A program made the translations under genes and the position numbers. Shown in pieces: positions 45,288 through 55,477 of a stretch of DNA of 64,000 bases (positions are counted from its first letter, which is position 1; every line of letters begins with the position of its first letter). Origin of the DNA: Planoprotostelium fungivorum (Eukaryota; Evosea; Variosea; Cavosteliida; Cavosteliaceae); the NCBI GenBank assembly GCA_003024175.1, contig MDYQ01000099.1:32568-96567 (forward strand), read 5' to 3'. The notes under the pieces were generated by a model, which saw nothing but the letters and a program-made list of their open reading frames with translations, had not been told where the DNA came from and searched no databases.

Positions 45288-46582
45288 ATGCCGACCATTT
45301 TCGACGTTCTTCAAGTGTTACACCCTAAACCCCACGTATGTCCTAACTCATAAGTGTGTCACTCACGAATAATGCAGGAACTCGTCGTACCTGGAAGATT
45401 CTGGGTTCAGTGAGCGGCGGTGTTCTCATCCATCAGATTGACATCGACAGTGAGGGAGAGATCTGGATCGTAGATGAGACGACAAAGAGGAGAAAGAAGA
45501 GACACGTCTTCGTGTTCAATGATTGTCTCCTGCTGACAAAGAAGGAAGGACACAAGCGATACTGGTTGAGAGTGTTCTGCAGCTTGAGGAACACATACAT
45601 TCACCTCGAAGAGGGAAGAGGAGCAGCCTGTGAGTCCCATTTCCGCCTGCATTTCACGTCGCCAGCATGCATCGTCTCACGTCCTGCTCAGTGTCCTTCC
45701 GATTGGTCGCCAAGACTCGCACCTTCACCTTCTATCCACAGACGGAGAAAGATAAGGAGGAGTGGATGAGGATCTTCCAAAAGTGCATCTCTGGCGAGCA
45801 TGAAAAGGAGAGAGAAGGTGGCAACAAACCAGAAGTCTCCTCCCAGTTCCAAGCTTCGATCTCTCCTTCTGCCCCGGCCGAGGATAATTTCGGTGAACTC
45901 TCGCTTCATCTTTCCATTCATCACCTCCCATCTAATTCATCACCTCATCACAATCTCATCATGTTTCTAATGGACTGCAGATGTCTCTCAACTGTCCCCG
46001 AAATCACAAGAGAAGAGAAAGACGTACAATTTCATCGATTTCAACGAAGAGGTGTGTGGTTCATCGGTTGAGATCACGATGCTGACGTGCTGCAGCAAAC
46101 CATCACTCCCGTGGCTCCCTTCGCCGCAGATTTCTCAAATCCCATTTACGTCTCCCCGGTGAGTCATGACGAACCACCTCTAAAGACATCATGCTCATCA
46201 TGACACACAGACCAGCCCACCCACCAACCCCTTCTCCACACAGAATACTAACCCACAGCCTCCGACGCAAGCCGTGAGTCGACGATCTACAACGAACCAG
46301 AACTGAACGGAGTAGAACAACCCCTTTGGAGATGGACAGTGGAACAGCCCGTATCCTCCCACTCAGGCCACACCTCAAGGTTGGACCTTCAGCGATCAAC
46401 ACCAGCAGTACCAGCAACAACAGCAACAGTACCAGCAACAACAGCAGTACCAACAACAGCAACAGTACCAGCAACAACAACAGCAACAGTTCCAGCAGCA
46501 GCCCCCTCAGCAGGCTTACCCAGGTACGTCTCATCTTCTCTCTCTCTCGCTCATCTCTACAGGAGGAAATCCCTTCTTGTAA
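45288..46582 (+). CDS. PH-domain protein with NPF motifs and a polyglutamine stretch
   Basis: Probable endocytic adaptor-like protein. ATG 45288-45290 (MPTIFDVLQVLHPKPH). After a weak-donor intron the PH-like domain reads GEIWIVDETTKR, RHVFVFNDCLLLTKK and RYWLRVFCSLRNTYIHLEEG, then FRLVAKTRTFTFYPQTEKDK and EEWMRIFQKCI (the C-terminal helix with Trp). The C-terminal half is Pro/Gln-rich with three NPF motifs: PTNPFSTQ, NNPFGDG and GGNPFL at the very end. NPF motifs bind EH domains of Eps15-like endocytic proteins. A Gln/Tyr-rich tract made of YQQQQ units (46405-46500) comes from CAG/CAA repeats. About eight introns; stop TAA 46580-46582. The splice joins near 45405 and 45960 are least certain. 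Confidence 0.75.
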
Positions 46583-46713
46583 TCTGTTGCGGTCTCAAAA
46601 CACTGTGATGACGAAATAAAGACTTGAAAGACTTCACGGGTGATGTGACATCATCGTCGTACCTCGAATCCGCATGAGAAGCCAACGCTGTTATTGTAAC
46701 ACTGGATGATGAG

Positions 46714-47117
46714 ATGTCTCGGTTGAATGTGCAAGAAAGGTCGGAAAGAACTCTATCAGATAAGTCATTTAGGCGGATGTCAAATCAAACAGGTGGTCCG
46801 AAGCTTCTTCGGGGAGGACAACACATCTCATCAACACCAACACACGAAAGACGACGACACCATCATGCCCAAATTTGTATATCCCGACCTGAGCAACAAG
46901 TCTGATGTCCATGCGAGATCGAAAGAGAGACAGCAGGGTGTCGCGAGGTGAGAATATGCCTCGGAGGAAACTGATACCGTGTAGCGACTTGAAGGAGATA
47001 TCACACAACTCGAGCCTGTCCACGGGTGATAAGATATACTATAAGAGGAAGGCCATGACACACAACCTCTCTGCAGTCGGTCACGGACTATCGGCACACT
47101 TTCATCACAACAAATAA
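46714..47117 (+). CDS. Small hypothetical protein
   Basis: A consistent three-exon model: ATG 46714 (MSRLNVQERSERTLS), a phase-1 intron of about 60 nt ending near 46851, MPKFVYPDLSNKSDVHARSK, then a phase-2 intron 46948-46984 leading to SDLKEISHNSSLSTGDKIYY and ending GLSAHFHHNK (stop 47115-47117). About 100 residues, polar, no TM helix. An alternative start at 46727 in another frame, reading through the first intron, is also open. No family recognised. It sits between the PH-domain gene and the phosphatase gene and converges with the latter. Confidence 0.4.
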
Positions 47118-47214
47118 ACTGCTCTCTACTCTGTGTCCTCACATCACATCCATCATACACGATCGTCTTACGTTTCCCTCCACATCTGTATTCCATCTCT
47201 ACATCCCGACGAAT

Positions 47215-48294
47215 TTATTGAGCAGCATGCAGAGTCTTCTGGATGACGTTCCTGATGTTAGATGAGAGCTCTTGATAGCTCTCCCAGGTGAGAACAGAAC
47301 ACTTGAAGGTCCCATTCATCTTATCCAACTTCTTGTGCAGCGAATGTTCTTTTCTGGCCAACACATAATCACTTCTGAAGAGAGTGAGGAGGTGCACGTG
47401 TTGAGAGATACACACTCTGAGAGGACGGTACAGGGACACCAGTCACCAGGGATAGAATCACCGACGTAGATGATCTTCTTCTCATCAACATGATGATCAC
47501 GGTGGCTGAGATGAAGTCGATGATCTCACCGTCTGATATTGACCCAAGTATCTCTTCAAGACGAGACCTTTACACATGTATTGTGGACATTGCACCACAC
47601 AGTTGTGCAAGTTCTCCAGGTTGTGGTAGTCATCGATCTTGAGTCCTTTTCCTTCGATGAGAGATGCAGGATGAGAGATGATCTTCTCTTCTGGAAATAA
47701 ATCCAATATGCCGTACACCTGCGAGACATTAGATTTCTATGGACAAAAGAGGGATCACCTCTAAGATGATCTGAATGAAGTAAACGTTTGCATTGGAAAT
47801 GATGATGAGATCGCAGCCTTGTTGGTTCAACCATTTCAAAAGATCGATGGATTCCTGCGGCTGTCGTAATGTCTATGAGTTTGTGGTGGATGTCAGGCGA
47901 TGAATTTCGGACTGTGATGGAGGCTCACGAAAGGAGTGTGACGAAATGCTTCAACTAGTTCTTCTCGAGTATAAGGCTTTTCCTCGTACATCTTGGCCAT
48001 GAGGGTGTTCTGTCTTATTTAGATGGCTGACGAGAATTGGGTCACTCACCATCACCTGTGGCCATGTCATATGTGGGTTAGCTCTCTGAAATGGAACAGG
48101 ATTCAGATGTTTAGCCATCATCTGATGTCGTTCAGGAGAAACAATTCCTCAAAGTTCAAACCGCACCTGAAAAACATATTCGTCACTGTTGACGTCGATC
48201 ATCGACCTTCCATACAGATCAGAAAGTGTCCTCTACAAGGAAGATGAATGATTCACAAGTCAAAGTCCCATGCAACTAGCGTCTTCTGCACCAT
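47215..48294 (-). CDS. HAD phosphatase, PHOSPHO1/2 family
   Basis: Phosphatase acting on small phosphomonoesters (phosphoethanolamine, phosphocholine or pyridoxal phosphate in relatives). ATG 48292-48294 begins MVQKTLVAWDFDL; splicing to a site after GTAGAG gives DFDLTLSD, the HAD nucleophile motif DxDxT, then SMIDVNSDEYVFQ as in PHOSPHO2. Later exons: LKWLNQQGCDLIIISNANVYF (motif II, Ser), VYGILDLFPEEKIISHPASL, HNCVVQCPQYMCKGLVL (paired Cys typical of the family) and KKIIYVGDSIPGDWCP (motif IV). The C-terminus reads YVLARKEHSLHKKLDKMNG and ends IRNVIQKTLHAAQ, stop 47215-47217. The join between GDWCP and DYVLARK (about 47375-47435) does not keep frame with any standard intron I could place. 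Confidence 0.85.
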
Positions 48295-48494
48295 GTTGGT
48301 CTCCCGTAATAAAGACCCTCGTTGGTGTCTGGCAGGAACTTTCGAAGAATTTATAGCCGCTCAGATCTGACCATAAATCGATCGCACAATGATGATACGG
48401 GTATTATCTTCGATGGACATCACGGTAGATTCACCATAACGATGGATTTCCAGGAGGATAACAAATCCTGTACATCTGTGTATATTTCGACTTT

Positions 48495-51119
48495 CTACTT
48501 ATCAACCGTCTCTACCCTGTCCCATTCTCCGGCCATGGACTTGACAATCCTATCCATCAAGTGTTGTGATGGTACATCCTTCGAGTACTTCTCCAACAGG
48601 TGATCCAAACTGCACTTGGCCGCCTGCAGCTGATTGCTGTCGTACCACGAGAGAGCGTCTTCGTACATCTTGAACAGCTCTTTCTTCTCTGGCTTCGACT
48701 CCTTTGTGATCTCGTACAGGCTCGTTTCGATATTCTTCCCTTCTACCTTGACTGTAGATATCTTGCGTGAGGAGAAGATCTCGTGGTCGATCTTCTGCCA
48801 AGTGCTCTCTGTGATCAAGATACTTGTGCCATAGTACTTGTTGATGTTCTCGACGCGTGATGCCAAGTTGACGTTGTCACCGATGCAGGTGAAGGCAAGT
48901 CGCTGAGAGCTGCCGATATTGCCTGCCAGCACTTCGCCTGAGTTGATGCCTATCCTCTGTTCCAGCTCAAAGTCGTACAGTGACTTCCATCTCTTGTTCA
49001 GCTGCTTCAGTAGCTGAGCGCACTCGGTTGCGGCATGACAGGCAGCGTTCTCGTGTTCCTCCAAATGGGATGGGAGGTTGAACAAAGCCATGATGCAATC
49101 TCCAATGTACTTATCGATCACGCCTCCATGCTGAATCGAGGATAAGTACAAGTGAGGATTGACGATGAGACGTTTACCTCGATGATGACCGACGACATGG
49201 CTTCCATATATTCTGCTGTGATGGTCGCCAAGACCTCTGGGTCTAATTTCTCTGCCAGACTTGTAAAGCCTTTGATGTCTTGGAAGTACACTGTGGTGGT
49301 GGCGGCCTTGAGATAGGGAACTGCTTCTTTCTGAACGAGAATCAATGGATGGACCATCAACGATAACCTCACCCTTGAGGTGAGAATGTGACCGATGATC
49401 TCCTTCGGCACATACTTGCTGAATGAGCTCAGAGCTGCGTGCATCATCAAGAAAGACTTGTACAGCTTAGACGCTTCTAAGAAGGGCGGCTCTGACAGAT
49501 GGTTCAAGTCAAGCTCTAGCCTCGATACCTGACGAGAGTCATGAACGTCGACAGATGAGAAAGAGATGTCACCTTCTCTAGCTCTTCTGACAGCTCGAAC
49601 AGAGAGCGAGTGAGATAGAGGATGATCAGTACGAAGAGAATGGAGGCGCAGACGCAGACGCCAGCGCAGATGAGAGCAGAGTTACGGAGGTAGTTGTCTT
49701 GTGGCAGCGGTAGCATCACAACGATGATCCATTCGAGATTGTTGTGATCCTTCACCGCACTTCCTTGCATCCTGTAGTCGATACCTGCGATCTATTCAAC
49801 AACGGAATCTTGAAGGGGTGCTCACCTCCATAGTTCATGGTGGTGATACCGTCAGGATCTCTCCGATACGACGCAGCGGATGCAGCGATCCACGGTAGAT
49901 TGGTGGTATTGACGTTCACCCTCTTTCCTCTGGAATGAAATGTCAGAAGAGGTGATGAGAATCGGGTCTTACGTCACGGTGTCGAAAGGACTGGCTCCAG
50001 TGGAGGTTGCCACTAGATCTCCGTTGTCTTCCATGATGTACGCCATGGCATCAGGTGCTCCGATGACGACCAAAACTTGATTCAGCATGGTCTTCACACT
50101 GGAATCCTTCAGTCGAGTTCGAGAGTCTCATCGGCTCTCACATCTCTGCAGACACGCACGTGAGCATGACCCCAGATAGTGCGCCGTTGTCGCAATCGTT
50201 CACACTCTTACACAAGGTGGTCTGTGGATTTCCAGGGAGTGTGGTCAACAACCATGATCCAGAAGAGTTGCAGTGACTGCCCGCTAAGGAGGCACCGACG
50301 TCGCCTTCGAATGGTATCCTCAAGATCGGGCTGGTGTCGATCAGATCAGATGGCAGATGGACAGATGAGACTCACCGGGTGTAGTCGACGGCGGAGACGT
50401 TCGTGGTGGGACCAATGCTCGGGAATACATTATACACGGAGAATGTAGAGTTGTATATGATGCTCTCGAAGATCAGCCATTGACCGCCTATGACTTCTGT
50501 AGCCAGAAACTGGAGGGATCAGAAGACTTCTGGCTAACGAATGCACCTTTCCGGTCGGCCAGATGTAGGCCATTAGGAAGAACGTCTCTTGTCTGGGCGC
50601 AGATAGCTTATTGATGAACTCCACGTACGCCGCCTTGTGTGGTAACTCGAACTCTGACGGTGGGACGGAAGGTTTCATACTATGCGTCGCCACGAAGGGC
50701 ACCACTGAGAGGAGTCATGATCTCTGGAAGCTATAATCACTCACGCATTGCAATGGAGTCATCCACATAACCCAAGATCTCGTTGATTTGTAGTTGTGAA
50801 ACAAGACTCACTCCCTGTTGTTGTGTATACATTTGTGAGCTCCTCAGGTTCCTCTGTGTTAAATAGCCAGTGCTGCTGATAACAGCCGAGGCCAAGATGA
50901 TAAATAAAACTGCACATGTGACCGAGACGCATCGAATGGACAAGACTTTTCGGAAGATGTTGCTCCTGTCTTCGTCAGAAATAGTATCTAGACAGCATCT
51001 CACGATTCTCTGTGACGGTAAGTCGAAGCTCTGCTCGAAGCTGTGCTCAGGCTCTTCGATGCGAACTGTGTGACCGTAAGAGGCAAGACCATGGTGCTTC
51101 GGTTGGCGAAGAGGCTCAT
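48495..51119 (-). CDS. Receptor-type class III nucleotide cyclase, array member 1 (subtype A)
   Basis: Membrane cyclase, most likely an adenylyl cyclase. ATG 51117-51119 (MSLFANRSTMVLPL). TM1 is CAVLFIILASAVISSTGYL. An extracytoplasmic sensor of roughly 330 residues, Cache-like, follows (MVPFVATHSMKPS, ETFFLMAYIWPTGK, AYIMEDNGDLVAT). TM2 is ALICAGVCVCASILFVLIIL, then a signalling linker. The cyclase domain has FQDIKGFTSL (metal Asp), DKYIGDCIMALF (second Asp; Lys of the base-recognition pair), RIGINSGEVLAGNIG and FTCIGDNVNLASRVE (Thr at the second base-recognition position; Asn and Arg of catalysis). The Lys/Thr pair is that of class IIIb adenylyl cyclases. A short tail ends RVETVDK (stop 48495-48497). 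Seven or eight introns near 45-65 nt; about 730 residues. Confidence 0.88.
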
Positions 51120-52037
51120 GGCCGGAGGCTGTGTTGTGGTTGTGTGCTTTGCGTGACACGGGCTGGAACGTCCTCCGCACAATGTTTTCCTCCAAGAATA
51201 GGCCGTTTTATGGATCGCTTTCGCAGGAACACGGGCTTTGCGAAGCGGTTCCAAGTGCTCGGTTGAGCCGAACCAGATCTCGTCAATTATTATTATTTCG
51301 AACAGCCGAAATGAATTGATCTATAGATCCCACAGATCAAATACGTACCGAAAACGCTCGTTTTCGCATTCTTATGTGATGCTATAGAAACAATACACTG
51401 TACGGATCCCCCCAACCTAATGGACGATCTAATGGGTGCTATTTAATTGTCTTGGTTACGCTACCACAATGGAAAGGAGGCGTTACTTCCAAAGTCATCA
51501 CGATTCACCAGATGGGCACGGGCGACATCAACCAATCACTGAGCGCATAGCATCATTCAACAGAGACAAGTGGAAGATAGATATTATAGGCAGTGGGTCT
51601 CGCTAGCTCATTTCTGATGGCGCTCTGGGGTAGCACCCGTAGAGCTCCAGATTGATGGAAATAGCTAGACACACACACTCCCCAATCGGCTCCAACACAC
51701 GAGAGTACACCAGGTATGAATGACAGTGGAACAGCTTCACTGATTTGTTGACCTTGCATCTTATCATATTATATATAAACACCTTGTCGATATTTAAGAG
51801 GTAATTACATTCGTATCTCTCACCTGTTTGACATCGTCACTCTCGGTATAGACTCGTGACGAGTCATTTCGGCTCGAATGTCTTCTGAGATGATTCAGAC
51901 ACCAGAGTCGAACTGTAACCGTGAATAAAACGGAACTCCTTCATGCATTGCGTTCTTCGATCTCAACAGAAGCAGCTTCGTCTTCAACTATCAAATCATG
52001 GTGCCGCTATACAAATACATATTTATTACATCGAGTC
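51120..52037. other. Cyclase array spacer 1
   Basis: About 0.9 kb between array members 1 and 2, holding the promoter of member 1. Most of it recurs at 58946-59841 with small indels, for example CTACCACAATGGAAAGGAGG in both. No gene seen. Confidence 0.6.
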
Positions 52038-54721
52038 TTATTTGGCAACCATTTCTACCCTATCCCACTCTCCCACCAACGACTTGTCTATCCTTTTCAT
52101 CAAGTGTAGAGACGGCATGTCTTTTGGATATTTCTGCAGCAGCTGATCTAGACTGCTCTTGGCCGCCTGCAGCTGATTGCTGTCGTACCACGAGAGAGCG
52201 TCTTCGTACATCTTGAACAGCTCTTTCTTCTCTGGCTTCGACTCCTTTGTGATCTCGTACAGGCTCGTTTCGATATTCTTCCCTTCTACCTTGACTGTAG
52301 ATATCTTGCGTGAGGAGAAGATCTCGTGGTCGATCTTCTGCCAAGTGCTCTCTGTGATCAAGATACTTGTGCCATAGTACTTGTTGATGTTCTCGACGCG
52401 TGATGCCAAGTTGACGTTGTCACCGATGCAGGTGAAGGCGAGTCGCTGAGAGCTGCCGATGTTGCCTGCCAGCACTTCGCCTGAGTTGATGCCTATCCTC
52501 TGTTCCAGCTCAAAGTCGTACAGTGACTTCCATCTCTTGTTCAGCTGCTTCAGTAGCTGAGCGCACTCGGTTGCGGCATGACAGGCAGCGTTCTCGTGCT
52601 CTTTCAGAGATGATGGCAGGTTGAACAGAGCCATGATACAGTCGCCTATGTACTTGTCGATGACACCTCCGTGCTAGATTTTGATGTCAGTTGCGGAGAG
52701 TGACACGTTGCTGATGGACACTCACGTCGATGATGATGGATGTCATGGCTTCCATATACTCTGCTGTGACATCAGCCAAGATCTCTGGATCAACTGTCTC
52801 TGCCAGACTTGTAAAGCCTTTGATGTCTTGGAAGTATATTGTAGTGTTGGCTGCTTTCAGATACGGAATGGCCTCTTTCTGTACAAACTGATCAATGATG
52901 GCTCGTTGCCTCATTAAGGCTCTCACTCTTGACTTGAGAATATGACTGATGATCTCTTTCGGCACATACTTGCTGAATGAGCTCAGAGCTGCATGCATCA
53001 TCACAAATGACTTGTACAGCTTAGACGCTTCCAAGAAAGGTGGCTCAGACAGATGGTTTAAGTCAAGCTCTAGCCTCGATACCTGACAAGAGTCACGAAC
53101 ATCGACAGATGAGAAATAGATGTCACCTTCTCTAGCTCTTCTGACAGCTCGAACAGAGAGCGAGTGAGGTACAGGATGATCAGTACAAAGAGAAAGGAGG
53201 CACATATACAGACGCCAGCGCAGATGAGAGCAGAGTTACGAAGGTAGTTGTCTTGTGGTAGCGGTAACATCACAACGATGATCCAATTCAAATTATTGTG
53301 CTCCTTAACTATACTTCCTTGCGTTCTGTAATCAATGCCTGAGATGGAATCAGACCATTCTTCCTGTCCCGAATAGTGAAATTTACCATTATAATTCAAG
53401 GTGGTCACGCTCAGAGGATTATCTCGATACGATGCAGAAGACGTCGTGATCCAAGTCAGATTCGTTGTTTTGACATTGACCCTCTCCCCTCTGTGACGGA
53501 AAATCAGTAGACAATCAGACAGATGTTGTCACAGTAAGGATTGGTCTCACGTTATGACGTTGTACGGGCTAGCTTTGGTTGAAGTAGCCACTAGATCTCC
53601 GTTTTCCTCCATGATGTACGCCATGGCATTGGGAGCTCCGATGTTACTCAAGATATCACTCAACATCGTTTCGACACTGTTTCATTGTTGAGTTGTTGAA
53701 CCCCCGCAGCATGACTCACATCTCCGTAGATATGCACGCAAGCATGATTCCAGACAGAATGCCCCTATCACAATCGTTGACCTTCTTACAGAATGTGGTC
53801 TGCGGGTTTCCAGGAAGTAAGGTGAGCGACCATGTCCCCGTAGAGTTACAGTCGATTTCTGCGCTCGCTCCCAAGGAGGAGCCCATGTTACCTTCGAATG
53901 GTATCGTGAAGATAGGACTACCGCCGGCGGTGAGAAGGCGCGGCGACGTATGACTCACGAATTGAAATCGACAGAGGAGACATTCATGTTGGGACCAGTA
54001 CCGGAGAATACGAAGAATACGGTATAGGAAGAGTTGTATACAAGGCTCTCGCAGAGGAACCATTGACCCTAGAAGACTTCTGCAGCCATGAACTGGAAAC
54101 ATCAGGGTTTCTAAAGACGATCATCTCTCGCACCTTTCCACTCGGCCAGATATACGCCGTCAGGAAAAATGTGTTCTCCCTTGGTTGGGACATGTGATTG
54201 ATGAAGTTCATAAATGCCGTCTTGTGTGGCATCTCAAATTGTGATGGTGGAACAGCCGGTACCATGCTGTGCGATGTTACAAAAGGTATCACTGAAACGA
54301 GTTAGGAATTCTTCACTAGAATATTTCTCAACTCACACATCGAGAGAGAGTCATCGACATAACCCAAGACCTCATTGATCTGTAGCTGTGACACCAGGTT
54401 CACTCCCTGCTGCTGCGTGCTCAGCTGAGAGCTTCTCAAGTCCTTCTGTGTCAGATAGCCGGTGATGCTGATCATAGTGGAGGCCAAGATGATGAATAAA
54501 ACTGTACAGGTGACCGAGACACATCGAATGGACAGGAATTTACGGAAGATGTTGCTCCTATCCTCGTTAGGTCTCATCTCGTCTCTCGGCCGGCACTCTC
54601 ACGATTCTCTTTGGCGATGAGTCGAAGCTCTGCTGGAGGTCCTGCTCAGGCTGCGCTTCGTTGTATGTTCGGTAACCGTCAGAGGCAAAACTGCAGAGTT
54701 ACGATTCGAGAAGAGGCCCAT
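52038..54721 (-). CDS. Receptor-type class III nucleotide cyclase, array member 2 (subtype B)
   Basis: Same architecture as member 1. Start taken at ATG 54719-54721 (MGLFSNRNSAVLPL), by analogy with MSLFANR in subtype A; an in-frame ATG at 54787 would add 22 residues. The intron after THRQRES is phase 2 and skips to SSNIFRKFLSIRC, which fixes the same splice in all copies. The sensor differs clearly from subtype A (PFVTSHSMVPAVPPSQFEMP, FEGNMGSSLGASAEIDC). The cyclase domain is complete (FQDIKGFTSL, DKYIGDCIMALF, CIGDNVNLASRVE). It carries the B-type insert RQRAIIDQFVQKEA before the domain. Stop 52038-52040 after RVEMVAK. The catalytic half is nearly identical in DNA to member 1. Confidence 0.88.
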
Positions 54722-55477
54722 TACCGGATGCTGTTGAGCTAATACTGCTAAATCGGCCACAGATCTTTGCAGCCTTCGCACACCCATTCAAAGAACCTGG
54801 GACCGGAGAGCTTCCATGTTTTGTCCTGACAGACTTGGTACGGGAAGCCTTCGTGTTTTTACGGCTCTGGAAGAACTTACTAAGCTCTGTTGTGGCTGAT
54901 TGTACACCGTAGCAGAGAATGGTTCAATTGTTCCGAAATTCTATTAAAATCTGCGCGAATTTACAAGAGGCGCCAGACATGAGATTTTTGGTTGTTCATC
55001 GGACGATCAGCATTCGACTCAACTAAATCGTACATAGACCACACAACATGAAGGTATGTGATCTGTCGAACAATAGTTATATGGGTTGACATTGAAACAG
55101 AGCACATGATCTTCACACCTCTACTTGCATCTCATTCCACTCAAAGGCGACTTGAAATCTCATCGATTGAGTTACACCATCACGTCTTTCGACATGTCTC
55201 GCATATGTTATTAAAGCCTACCCACTGGTAGATGCTGGAGAAATAGTCTCTAGGCTCAACATATGTGATTCATGTGAGTCACACCGTACGATCCAGGATC
55301 GTTAGACCATGAGGTGAGCATTCATCCCTATTGTCTGTGATATCAATAGAAAGGGGATGATTGGAATGGCTCAATTGGCCACCCATAAGGTGAATCGATT
55401 CGATAATAAATGCACCACGCCATCACGCAACTTGAATAGCTAACAATTGGTACAAAAAACTGTTTAATGAGATCATC
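54722..55477. other. Cyclase array spacer 2
   Basis: About 0.75 kb upstream of member 2 and downstream of member 3. It resembles 62516-63365 (shared words such as CATAGACCACACAACATGAAG), the spacer at the equivalent place one period later. No gene seen. Confidence 0.6.

Noticed and set aside
48634-48834. Plus-strand 66-codon frame starting MLSYHERASSYIL, present in every cyclase copy
   Set aside because: It is antisense to the conserved cyclase exon and kept only because that exon is conserved.
50179-50448. Plus-strand 89-codon Arg/Ser-rich frame, repeated at 58005-58274
   Set aside because: It is antisense to the subtype A sensor exons and crosses their splice sites; it has no domain.
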